Source: Paramacrobiotus metropolitanus
Lineage: Eukaryota; Tardigrada; Eutardigrada; Parachela; Macrobiotidae
Length of the DNA: 64,000 bases
Assembly: GCF_019649055.1 (NCBI RefSeq)
Contig: NW_026570356.1
Span: 248,001-312,000 of the forward strand
Direction of reading: 5' to 3'
The position numbers were made by a program, and so were the translations under genes. This document shows, one piece after another, positions 37,961 through 48,459 of this stretch (its first letter is position 1; each line of letters begins with the position of its first letter). Below the pieces are notes generated by a model that was given only the letters and a program-made list of their open reading frames with translations, was not told the DNA's origin and ran no database searches.

Positions 37961-39700
37961 AGTTGTTTGCTGTGGGCAAGTACAGTACAGTGTACAAGCT
38001 TGTCGACAAATTGAGCATGTAAAGGAACAGGCAAAGCGATATTGGCGCGAAGTGCCGCTTGAATGATGGCCACTGCACTACGCTTACTGCAGTGCGGTAA
38101 CTGCGCTTCGCTGTTAGATTGCCCGTTACTGCACTAACCGTTTTCTAGCCATATACCGCCAGGCAGTTACAAAATAATATTCTCATTAAAATATCTGGCG
38201 CGTACCAAGCCACCAGCCAGCCAAATGCATGTTACGTGTTTAAACAATGTGGCGTGGCGCGCCGTAGTACGGATTTACGCGCAACCCGTAAATTGCAATG
38301 TTCGCTGTTCTGACGAATGCTCAATTTGTCGACAAGCTTGTACAAGGGTGCGCGATACGATCTACGGCATCCTTCGCCAACCTTCTAGAAAATAACGGTT
38401 AGTCTTGGATGAACTATAACTGCCTATATAAATTTAATGTCTGCCAGTCTATCAGTATGTCCGAAAATTATCAGTTGCAGCTGTTTCGCAAGCGCGCCGG
38501 TATGGCCTTATTCAGAAAGAAAAACGGTTGTTAAAGTTAAAGTGCACTGTTTGTACAACATTTTCTGTCTTTACGACGGACAGTCAGCTTTTTGGGCTTC
38601 TGTAAATACGCCAGATGGGATGTGTTTGGCCCTGGTCTCGTGAGAACCATGACCGTCGTCCCTACGGACTTTCTGATCCTCGGCGAGGACGGGAAGACCA
38701 TCGGTGCTGCGGTCGGTTGTCGAATCCGAGAGGCTCCCGTTCACCGCCGGCCACCTAGTAGACATGGTCGAATAGCCTCGCAAGCAGGCGGACTAGGACA
38801 ACGCCTGATAATTACAACTTTGTTTTACGTATACATGTAACATTTGTTAAGTACAATATGTCTCCGAATTCGTCAACAAAATTTGGTGTAGAAATGGGCT
38901 GACATATCAGTCCAAAAAGAGTATCTCGAAATTTTACAACTGGGCAGCTCTGTCACAGCCGATTCCGATACTCTAGTGAAGGTTTGTAGTGCCCTGTACC
39001 CATTTAATTACTGTTTGGCCACGCCTGTTGGCTTTTTAATGATAAAAAACGTTTTCAGGGCTACAACGGTTGAATACAATCTTCCTAAAAAAATTGTTTT
39101 TAATTTGGATCACGCGGGCGCGCCGACGTTAGGTGTGGCATCGTCACTGCACAATAATACAATACAGCATTTATGCAATTAAAAACAAGCAGTTATTTAA
39201 ATTATTTACGGTACTTGGTTACTGGTTTCAAGCTGCTAATAATTACTGGTTTAATGGAATTATAATAATCTGCCAGCGACTGCAGTTGTTATATGCAGCC
39301 TTTGGGGATTGCGCGCTACGTTACACTGTAGCGCCGATGGTTACATAATCAGCCCTTTGCACTTTGAGTTTGTTGTAAAAACTACAAAGTTCGTGGCCAT
39401 GAACTCGTTTTCTGGCTGCCGTGCCATAACACCGCGTTGAGCATTTACTATGCGAGTTTTCTTCTTCTAACAGTATCTAGCAGCAAACAACTATTATTTT
39501 TACGGGCACAGACGCTGGAAATTACAGCAGCAAAAAGGAGCGCAACGGGAAATGAAAAACCGTCTATGTAAACTTTTAATACTGAACACAATTTGGGTAA
39601 TTTAATATTACAGAGTTTGCATAAATTCATGATGACCTATGATGGCCGTAAGAATAATTCGCCAGGTGCAGAATTACTGCACAATTAATTTCTACCAACA
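37961..39700. other. No confirmed gene; repeat B copy and one coding-like island
   Basis: The stretch 38640-38770 reads on the plus strand as TMTVVPTDFLILGEDG and onward, which looks protein-like, but the minus strand is also open and no splice sites settle it. A repeat B copy lies at 39160-39430. An inverted word pair (AAGCTTGTCGAC near 37998 and GTCGACAAGCTTGTAC near 38328) brackets about 330 bp. Confidence 0.4.
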
Positions 39701-39704
39701 AAGT

Positions 39705-40010
39705 TCACCACATACCCCGGATATCTTTTACAATGAATATAAAGAAGAAGAAGCTAACGTTCATTCGCAAACAATTCCCATTGCGGCCATCATATGCAAA
39801 AACGATCAACCGAGCTCAAGGTTCTACGATGCTGACCTGCGCTCTAGATCTTCGTACTGAGCCGTTACGCCCTTGGACAACTTTACATAGCCCTCAGTAG
39901 AGTCCGCAAAGCATGTGACCTTTTAATATTAGTGTCTCCGGAAATGGTGCTATCTTTAAACAAGATAACTGTTCGAAATGTTGTGTACAAAGAACTACTG
40001 CTGAATAAAT
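39705..40010 (+). pseudogene. Helitron helicase, C-terminal remnant
   Basis: On the plus strand one reads HIPRISFT, then RKQFPLRPSYAKTINRAQGS, and after a frame change near 39865 GQLYIALSRVRKACDLL, ending at TAA near 40009. These are the last conserved motifs of the PIF1-type helicase of Helitron transposons (QFP..AKTIN..QGST and GQLY.ALSRV). The upstream helicase and Rep domains are absent, and at least one frameshift is present. No Helitron 3' end (hairpin plus CTRR) could be fixed. Confidence 0.8.
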
Positions 40011-40474
40011 AAACGGTCGTGCTGACTTATTGTGCATTTACACTTTCCAAATTGGAACATCAGAAAGTATGCCCATAGCAACATTTAAAGAACACTGGAA
40101 CCTACTGAATATTAGTTTAAAACCATACGTCATGCATTCGTCCATACATCCAAGCGGTCCGTCAATCACTACGACGACCATTGGGTGTTGTGAGCACCCC
40201 CTGCACGATTAGGCTGCGATGAACATCCGGCTAAATTTAAGCCGTTTGAAATTTGACTGTGATGTCCGTAGCGTTGCGAGCTACGGCTAACCGGCTGTTT
40301 GCAGCACCCAATGGTCCTCGTATATTATAAACATAAACGTTTTGCTTAATCGGCTGAAAACATTTTTTGAAAGCAATCAAATCATATTTTAATGGATTTC
40401 GAGGTATTTGGACCAGTGATTCAAAGAGTAATTTCGCCAACTACATCGTCCAAATTAAAGAAAGTAATGAGCAG
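40011..40474. other. No recognisable gene
   Basis: Contains an inverted pair of TTGGGTGTTG (near 40180) and CAGCACCCAATGG (near 40299), bracketing about 120 bp. Otherwise nothing seen. Confidence 0.4.
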
Positions 40475-41345
40475 CAGGCCCGTCGCGAGACCCCCGTTAG
40501 TTTTTTAAAACGCTACTCCTCCCGGGGTTTTCATTGCACATTTTTTCTGAATATACCGTTAGAAGCGCAGCGCCGTGAAATTCTAAACAAAATGGTTGAG
40601 GCCGACTTTCGAAATTCGCTTTTCCCCAAAGTCGACATCAAAGGGCGGTCGCCAATGCGACACCCTACAATTTAGGGTTTCTGCCTTGACCACCCCAGGT
40701 TAGGGGGAAACCCTCGAACATTAGACTGTCGTACGGTCGACCGCCCTGTAACTTAATTCTGGGGAGAAACGAATTTCGAAAATCGGTTACAACCATTTTG
40801 TTCAGAAGCCGAAGATGACTCTTTCGAAATTCGCTTTTCCCCAAAGTCGACATCAAAGGGCGGTCGCCCATGCGACACCCTACAATTTGGGGTTTCTCCC
40901 TTGACCACCCCAGGTTAGGGAGAAACCCTCGAACATTAGACTGTCGTACGGTCGACCCCCCTGTAACTTAATTCTGTGGAGAAACGAATTTCGAAAATCG
41001 GTTACAACCATTTTGTTCAGAATTTTACGGTGAGTTTATTGGTGTATTCAGAAAAAATCTAGAATGAAAACTGTGGGACGAATAGATTTTTGAATTTTGT
41101 AAGGGAAAACTCCCCAAAATGAAGGTGTCACATTGGCGACCGCCCGGGAATGTCGAATTTTTGGGGCCAACGAATTTCGAAAATTGGCCTCAACCATTTT
41201 GTTTAGAATTTCACGGCGGTTCTAACGGTATATTCAGAAAAAATATGCGATGAAATCCCTGGGAGGAGTAGCGTTTTAAAAAACTAACGGGGGGTCTCGC
41301 GACGAGGCGAGGGGCCGGGCCGACGGATCTTTACTTACTGCTCAT
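40475..41345. mobile_element. hAT-like foldback element with internal duplication
   Basis: The left end CAGGCCCGTCGCGAGACCCC and the right region GGGGGGTCTCGCGACG are inverted repeats, as are long inner arms. The ends match those of 46588-46937. The interior holds a tandem duplication of about 200 bp (40606-40805 and 40823-41021, beginning TTTCGAAATTCGCTTTTCCC). The right terminus has changed (GAGGCGAGGGGCCGGGCC). The left flank ATGAGCAG and TTGAGCAG to the right could be an altered 8-bp duplication. Confidence 0.6.
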
Positions 41346-41364
41346 TGAGCAGTAAGTAAAGATC
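41326..41364. repeat. 39-bp perfect palindrome at the foldback edge
   Basis: GATCTTTACTTACTGCTCA, one T, then the exact reverse complement. It lies where the right end of the hAT-like element should be, and its arm contains the word TGAGCAG found in the left flank. Confidence 0.8.
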
Positions 41365-41519
41365 AACGCAAAATACAGAGCACCCAATAAATAATTAGTG
41401 CTCCACTTCACTACCAACTGCCCTGCTGATTTCCTGCTGTTTTAGACTTGCGAAATTGCATCTAACTACACCAGCCTCATACTTTGGGATGGAGGTCGAG
41501 AGCAGCAAGTTCGACTTAC

Positions 41520-41586
41520 CGGATGCCATGAGCACATGAAGGAAGACCTCGTGTTTGCTCATGTCTGCTTCAGTGATGTAATCCAT
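41520..41586 (-). CDS. Possible first exon of an unknown gene
   Basis: On the minus strand an ATG opens 22 codons (MDYITEADMSKHEVF...) ending at a good donor, GTAAGTCGA (GT at 41519-41518). No partner exon was identified, and no family is recognised. It may be chance. Confidence 0.25.
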
Positions 41587-44025
41587 CTTTCGTACGTACT
41601 TTCGTACGTAGCAATAGTTACGAGAGAAAACTATGTCTGTTTAACAATGTCTCATTTACCAACGGCCGGCTCAACTGTCAAAATCAGAAGGGATTAATCT
41701 GGATCGAATCGATGATCGATAATGGTAAATGTGCTTTCTACCGGTATACAAAATTTTTGCAATAATTATTCTGGCACTTTTCAGGATCATTACCAGCACA
41801 AGAAATTGCCAACAGATTAATTGCTGATCATTGATCAATACATTGATACCTATGAATTCTCGTCCGGCCTACGCATTTCACAGATGACCAACAGAAACCT
41901 TGTACCAACTCAAAATTCAAATCTTCTGAATCCGAGACTACGGCCACTTCTAACAAAACTAGGGCACCAGGAACGAAACGTGTTCAAAATAGAAAAAAAA
42001 AGGAAACTTTCCAAATAATTTCATTATCTTTTCAATTCCCTTGATGCAAAGTGCTGATTACTATCACTGTCTGTAATCGCGGCTAAATCAAGAGCTAATG
42101 CTGTTCGAAGTTCGAACCAACGTTGTACAATTTTATAACAAAAAATAAAAGTTCTTTGTGTACCAGCACTGCTACATTTTAATAAATCTCGGGAAATAAT
42201 ACAGACCACCTTAATTTTCGCAAACAGACCTCCCAACTCGGACCAGCTACCCACTTTCTGCGAATTGATTGTACAATCTGACTAAATGAGGAGGCTACGG
42301 TCTATGTTAAAAAGCCAGCGAACAGCCTTTTTTGCCCGCTGAGGCTGGTTGATCAATGCAGCCTCTCTGTTGTGACTATAAATAGACTGAAGACAGCGCA
42401 TTCCGGTGCTGCCAAAAAGCGCAAGCGGAGTGCTGCCTTGCTGTATCGATCGATCGCGCACATGTGTGTGTGAGTGGGTAAATCCGCTCGCATTCACTTA
42501 CACACGTATGAGTGTGGCTGTCTGTGCGCGTACTAGCTGTACAAACCGGTTTTCGCTGTCTTCGCTACAACGCATACCCTAAACCCGTAGCTTCCTTTCT
42601 TGCTCGCATTGTAGACCACAAGAGCATCCGAGGCGAAGCCGAAGATGACTCTTATAAGTTTCATAATGTTTCATAATGTAGAGTTTCTACATTCTTATAA
42701 GTTTCGCTTATAAGTTTCATAATGTAGAGAAAAAGTTTTTTATAGAACTGTTGTTCTGTTTTCTGTATTTATCGAAATTTAAGGGAAAACGAAGAGAACG
42801 AACGAAGGCTCTGCCGTCTCTCTCATTTTCGAAAAACCCTCATACACTTTCAGACAATAGGTCATGCAGTGCGCCTGCGCAAAGCTTATTCGTCGGGACT
42901 TGATTGCGTGCCAGCGCACGATCCGCGCTAAGATAGATCTGATAGGATGAATCACAATTTCTGAAATACCATATACTTTTGCAACAAATACTCCATAATA
43001 TCATAAAAAAGCGCTGAATTTTCGTTCCAGAGATCACTTCTTCCATTAAAAACTGACCGAAAATACTTTTTTGATTAAAATCAAACAGAAAAACCTGAAC
43101 ACTTTGCTTTTTAGTGAAATACAGACTGTACAGTAACTATTAGACCCCGCGCAAACTGCGCGGAATAAGTAAATCGGCGATGTATTAACGTTAAATGCAA
43201 GAAATATAATATTACAGTTACGTATCTATATTTTACGTCTACGTGCGATATTTTACAGTGTATGACAAAAATAAATAAAGATCTGCAAGTCGGTCAGCGG
43301 TCGTGCAGATATCTACTTATTTTTGTCGTTCATTCTGCGGTTCGCTCGCACTTAAATTTTAATAAAATTAAAAACAGGTATACAGAATACTTACTCAAAT
43401 ATTCAGGTGCTACCGCTGTACTTGTAGACGAGTTCAGTTTTACCGATCACAATAATGTTTATTCTGGTCATCTCGTATAAACATTTTCTCGTTTGCTATA
43501 CACTGTAGAAATATTCTTCATGAATGAATTAATCGCAGAGATAACCTTCACAGACGTGAAAATTTGCTGTTTTATATAAGCTGTTTTATAAAAGATCATT
43601 TGGATTTTTTTGCATATCAGTCTTCTAAATAATTCCGCTAAATTGTTAATAATCTTGGCCACCATACTTCTTAAATACTAACAGTAACATCTCAGTGCGC
43701 TTTCTTAATTTCAGTTTGTCCGATAACAATAATCTGTATGTTTAACAAACGGCAACGTTTTGCGTTCACATGATTTAAATTAAAAGCCCTTCCCAATTAA
43801 CATGAAACGGAATCGTTCCCAAAACACTCGGAGTATTACTACGTGACTGAAGAATTTAGTTGGTGTTTTCCAAAAATCCCTTGTTAGTTAATATTAATGA
43901 AGTACTCCACCTTTTTTAATGCATTCGCGCTACATTCAACTAGCGGCTGTTTACTCGGCCGAGTGTTAGAAATATTGATCCATACAGTACAAGTGTTCGA
44001 AATAATGGTCAAAGCGAAGTAGTAT
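41587..44025. other. No recognisable gene
   Basis: Contains short repeats of CTTATAAGTTTCATAATGT at 42650-42730, a CATGTGTGTGTGAG simple stretch near 42460, and a word GAAGCCGAAGATGACTCTT (42635) shared with 40808 inside the foldback element. No coding region found. Confidence 0.45.
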
Positions 44026-44125
44026 TGTCACGTCTTCGTAAAGTCATTTATTCACTTAGCTCTCCACAGTCATACTGGCAGCTTACGCTGCTGCTGTTCG
44101 CACTTTGCTATGTCACATCATCACA
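44026..44125 (-). repeat. 3' LTR of the gag-only element
   Basis: 100 bp. It differs from 45695-45794 by one visible base (GCACTTTGC against GCACGTTGC). Confidence 0.8.
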
Positions 44126-44199
44126 CCTTCCCCAGTGTGTGAAACACACTAAAGAAAATGCACGATATTTGAACATAAGAATTCCAGAATTAACACCAA

Positions 44200-45628
44200 T
44201 TAATCGGAAAATAAATCCAAAATATCGGTATCTTTCACTGCTTCCATCTTTTTCCGTTTCTTCTCCCGCTTCATTTGGCTGCGAGTCTTAACCTGTCCAG
44301 TGCTCATTTCCGTCGCGGGTACACATCCAACTGGCGCGTGATCATCGTTCGGCTGTTCATAGCTGACCCCTTCTGTGTTACCGCCATCGCTGACTGCCAT
44401 CACGCGTTGCTGAACGTCGCAGTCTTCTGCCATTTCGATCGCCGCAAGTTCTTCCACGTTCCGGTTCTGCTCCGGCTGATATCGCCGGTGCTCCATCCGT
44501 CTCCAGTATCGTGGAGTCGCTGCTGTGCTCCTTCGTGCTATTTCGTCCACCTTCGTGTGCAAGGCAGCCAATTCGCCTAGCACAGTATCCAGGACCGCAT
44601 CTCCGTCCTTGCTGCATCTCCAGGGGCGGCTGCTCGCTCGCCTAGTGTTTCTAGGCTGATGTTTAACCACACAGTCAAAATCACTATCCACATTAACCTG
44701 TAGCACATCGAACTCTTCTTCTATCAGATTGGTGCGCCGTGCACCATCCCTCTGCTGCTCTTTCTCCTTCGGGTCGGACAGGCCCTGGCAATGTGGCCAT
44801 ACCTGCCACAATTGCCACACCGCAGATCTTTTGCCCAACATTCGGCCTTGCGGTGGTCGCGCTCTCCGCATCCGTAACATCCGCCACTGAATGGCCACCG
44901 TGCCGTTTGGCTTCCACCTTCACGGTCTCTCTCCCCACTGCCGCTTCTGCCGCGACGGTTGTCGCCTTGGGCTTCCCGCCCTTTTGGCCTCTCTCCACGG
45001 CCACTAGGTCCGTGACCTTTATCCGGGCCACGCCCATCGCGGACTCTCGCCACATCCACCGTCTCCGTGGTCTTCTTTGTCTCTCGGGCGAGCTCGTACA
45101 GCTCGCAAATCTCCAAGCACTCCTCCAACTTGGTGCGTGTCTTTGACATCAGGTGCAGCCTGGTTTTTTCGTTCACCAGTCCATTGGTGAATGCAGCCAT
45201 CATGTTCTGCTCCAGGACTGTCGCAGGGAACCCAACCACAGTCGCCTTCCGGCGCAGTCTGTTGGAGAACTCCAGGAGCGTCTCCCCAGGTTCCTGCTTT
45301 ATTCTAAAGTATACCGCCCACTCCGTCTCTTTCAGCGTTTTCTTCACAAACGCTTGCTCCAGTTTATCTGCCAGCTGGCCAGCGGTGAAATCGTCCGGAC
45401 TGCCAGGCAGGCACATGGAATTAAGGATCTCCAGCGCCTCCACGCCTAAGGCGTCCAGCAAGACCGCCTCTGCTCGGCCGTGTCCGTGACCTTGTGCAGT
45501 GCTACGTAGTTTTTGTAGCGATACTGCCAGGATCGCCAGGTCATCACGGCTGGCTCGAACCTCATCAATCCACCGGTGTCCTCCTTTCTTCCTCCCGACA
45601 GCATGGCTGTACCACTTCCCGAAGGCAT
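44200..45628 (-). CDS. gag: Gag-like protein with two CCHC zinc knuckles (frame-disrupted)
   Basis: Minus strand, first ATG at 45628. The N-terminal part has the capsid pattern WRSWQYRYKNYV, then the frame changes near 45460 and continues LLDALGVEALEILNS, AFVKKTL, EPGETLLEFSNRLRRKA and LHLMSKTR to an Arg/Gly/Glu-rich stretch and two zinc knuckles, CYGCGERDHRKAEC and CGNCGRYGHIARAC (both CX2CX4HX4C). That frame stops at 44724; a further frame (to 44200) carries an acidic and then basic tail (TRSQMKREKKRKKM). The changes may be recoding sites or damage. It would assemble particles and bind RNA. Confidence 0.75.
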
Positions 45629-45694
45629 AACCTCGCTGTTCGTAAACACTTTATCACTCTTAAACGGCAATGAGCTCGATTCCTCACGCCGGAT

Positions 45695-45794
45695 TGTCAC
45701 GTCTTCGTAAAGTCATTTATTCACTTAGCTCTCCACAGTCATACTGGCAGCTTACGCTGCTGCTGTTCGCACGTTGCTATGTCACATCATCACA
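45695..45794 (-). repeat. 5' LTR of the gag-only element
   Basis: 100 bp. On the minus strand it is followed directly by ATCCGGCGTGAGGAATCGAG, the reverse complement of a T-arm-like and acceptor-like sequence (CGATTCCTCACGCCGGA). This could be an unusual primer-binding site without the TGG. Confidence 0.8.
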
Positions 45795-46202
45795 AGCATA
45801 TTAATAGAATAAGCCTTAACAAAATTCCCTTCAAAACTCTTTTGTGAACGATAGACTGAACCAAACTTTATTGTCTACATATCGTTCGATAGCCCTAAGA
45901 ATGGAGATTCGTCATCACAAACCACTTTTTTCATAGAAAAGGTTACGCGTAAAAGAAAACTTCAAAAAACTTTAACATAACAAGCCTATGGGAAAAGCTA
46001 ATAATCCATCACTGCTAAACCGACCATTCCACCACTGGCTCAACAGCCAACACACATTTTTCCCAGTTAACCTGCAGGCTGCAGCTGGATGGATCTTCAT
46101 GTTCCATTACTCCATAACGGATAATATTCCGTCGCCCTAAGTTTGCAGTAACTTTGTAATTTCTCATCAAAATTCAGTTAAAGAAACTAAAACTGGACAA
46201 AA
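45795..46202. other. No recognisable gene
   Basis: AT-rich, no motifs. It may hold the leader of the possible exon that follows. Confidence 0.4.
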
Positions 46203-46277
46203 ATGGCCGAGAAGAGTGTGGAACTCGGGGAAGGTTCGAGAGTCTGTTTTCAAGTAGCTGCTCTCTGCAGTGGTTTA
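46203..46277 (+). CDS. Possible first coding exon of an unknown gene
   Basis: An ATG in a good animal context (AAAATGGCC) opens 25 codons (MAEKSVELGEG...) ending in phase 0 at the donor GTAAGTCG (46278). If unspliced, the frame stops at codon 48. No downstream exon is recognised. Confidence 0.3.
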
Positions 46278-46587
46278 GTAAGTCGTCGCGTAGTTATACT
46301 TACTGTAAGCGCCTTCACGGGTGGGCGCAGTTGTCTTTTTTGTTGAACTGCCAGCGGTTTGTGAAAGCCGTTTTTCTAAATTTTTCGTTTTCTATAAAAA
46401 AAATCGTGTCCGAGGTAGTCACTTGGATTCTTTATGGTTTGCTTTGAAGAGCATCATGCTGTTTGATCCGGACTTTGCATGTAGTGATGTACGTAAAACT
46501 TATAATGCAAATTCACCACGTTGCAGCTAGAATCTATATTATCATGTTCGGTTTAAACGAATACAGACAGTGTGGTTAGCCGGCAAC

Positions 46588-46937
46588 CAGGCCCGTCGTT
46601 AGACCCCTATCCAGTTTTCAAAACACCACTCCTCCTACAGTTTCCATCCGATAATTTTTCTGAATACACCATTGAACTCAGCGTAAAATTCTGAACAAGA
46701 TAATTGAGGCCGATTTTTGAAATTCGAATTTCCCCTGGATCGACTACCAAAGGCGGTTGCCCTATGCGACAGACATGTTTTTGGGGCTTTCCCCCCTGAC
46801 CCCCCTAAACATCGGCCTCAATCATCTTGTTCAGAATTTTACGCTGAGTTCAATGGTGTATTCAGAAGAATTATCGGATGCAAACTGTAGGTGGAGTAGT
46901 GTTTTGAAAACTGGATAGGGATCTAACGACGGGCCTG
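46588..46937. mobile_element. hAT-type MITE with an 8-bp target duplication
   Basis: Starts CAGGCCCGTCG and ends CGACGGGCCTG. It is flanked by exact 8-bp repeats CCGGCAAC (46580-46587 and 46938-46945), the duplication size of hAT transposons. The arms stay paired for about 100 bp, so it folds back. 350 bp, non-coding; same ends as the element at 40475. Confidence 0.88.
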
Positions 46938-46945
46938 CCGGCAAC

Positions 46946-47917
46946 TGCTTTAACAGGATAACTGAAATGTCTATGAGTCACGTCGGCTGCAGCACGTAGC
47001 ACGCGCTACGCAGTGTAGCATGTAAGCCGATTGAATGCGCCGACTGAAATGCCGAGTGCTAGACTCGCAGACCAACACGGGTAAAAGTGTGTGGTGAGTG
47101 TTAGAAATATTGAGTCGTACACTGCAACCGTACGAAATATTGGTCAAAGCGAAGTATACAGATTCTTGTGTTTTTCCGCGCTAAAAAATTATCGGCTAAG
47201 CCCGCTCGGAGCCGGCTTAGCCGGCTCGCGTGCAAAGCCGAGCCGTTTGAGCCGGCTCAGATAGGTGAGCCGACACTTTCGAGCCGGCTCGCTATTTTAG
47301 CCAGCCGCAGCCAGCCGATAAGCCGTTAAGCCAGCCGTTGTCATCTCTAGTCTGTAACACATTCCGTCACGGTCGAAGACAGAATAACGAAAAGAACTTG
47401 TGTTATCAGTGTTTCACTCGGAGTAAATTCGCAAAAGCAGTATCAACATGCAGGACTCTTTCACTCTGTACTGAGTCACTCAAAATTAGTCTGCAATATT
47501 GCAAGTCCAAACGAGAAATGTCAGACGAGCACAATCTTGGCATGCACCGCACTGAACTATTGAATTGTATTGTTGATGCGACCGGTGTCTATAGTCATAC
47601 CTATATTTTGCCAATTTTGGAACCGAACATACCTATCCGGCATCTTATTCTACAGTAGCTGATTCAAAGCCACTTATATTAACAGTTTGTGGCGCTGAAA
47701 ATGCATGAAAAGCAGTTTGCGGTGCTTCCGCAAAGTGTCAACAGTATTTTGTTTAGAACTGCAGTATTTCTGTCGTTCTGTATTGACGTTTTAACCAGTT
47801 ATTATCTTATCCCAAGTGCGCATTTCTTTGCTGACTTGTGAGAAGAGCAGCTAGTCTGAATTGTTAGAATTTTGCAGATCGGCCGATTAAATGGATTCCA
47901 TGGATTCCTTTCGTTCA
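46946..47917. other. No gene; GAGCCGGCT-rich array
   Basis: 47193-47340 is an irregular array of GAGCCGGCT / AGCCGGCT / CAGCCAGCC words. The open frame 47338-47658 following it has no recognisable motif. Confidence 0.45.
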
Positions 47918-47977
47918 ACGCAACGCAGCGTCCCGTTCTCCTACCAATTGGTAGGAGAATGAAGCGCTGCGTTGCGT
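47918..47977. repeat. Perfect-armed palindrome
   Basis: A 24-bp perfect palindrome (47936-47959, centre CCAATTGG) is flanked by further exact inverted 13-bp arms, ACGCAACGCAGCG (47918-47930) and its reverse complement (47965-47977). Confidence 0.85.
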
Positions 47978-48198
47978 CGAATGAGGATGTCCTGGTGCAT
48001 CCAGACGATTCCTTCGGCATCCACTGACGTGGTGGAACAATTAAACGTGACCCAGCATCCCGGCGGCACACTGGTGATGGCCGCAACTGGCTGGGCAGTG
48101 TCCGTCTTCTCTGTGTCCGCGAGCTCATTCAAATAAGGCAGCTTGATGACGCTGACCACCATATCCGCTTCGGCCTACGATTGCGGATAAACGTTGAA
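47960..48198 (-). pseudogene. Immunoglobulin-like exon remnant
   Basis: On the minus strand a good acceptor (TTTTTTTCAG, ending 48199) opens a frame with an early TAG, then VIKLPYLNELADTEK and GCWVTFNCSTTSVDAEGIVW. The Cys and Trp, 13 residues apart, fit an Ig-like domain core. The frame stops again in the palindrome at 47918-47977, which may be an insertion. A second possible exon with a hydrophobic start (MTNKICSLFILGKLGLV, near 48420) lies upstream. Ig-like is inference from one motif. Confidence 0.35.
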
Positions 48199-48459
48199 CT
48201 GAAAAAAATGAAAAGGATCGGACGTAGATAGAATATTATAGAACAGCACCCACTAATTAGTAATTACTTTACTTTTATTGCCGGAGAAAAGCAGATTGTA
48301 AACGATTATCTCCCGATCGCCGCTGGACGGCACAGCCTGACACGAACCTTGCGGGTATTACCAATCCCAGCTTTCCCAGTATGAAAAGGCTGCAGATCTT
48401 GTTGGTCATCACAGTCCTGCCGAACGGGTTTAACACATCGTGCAATGCCATCAACAAAA

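Larger units (their letters stand above)
44026..45794 (-). mobile_element. Short gag-only LTR element (TR-GAG-like, 1.77 kb)
   Basis: Two 100-bp direct repeats, 44026-44125 and 45695-45794, start TG and end CA with one visible difference. On the minus strand a purine tract (GGGGAAGG) precedes the left LTR. Flanks AGTAT and AGCAT could be a 5-bp duplication with one change. Between the LTRs is only a gag-like gene with no RT, RNase H or integrase, the layout called TR-GAG in plants. It would need another element's enzymes. Confidence 0.8.
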
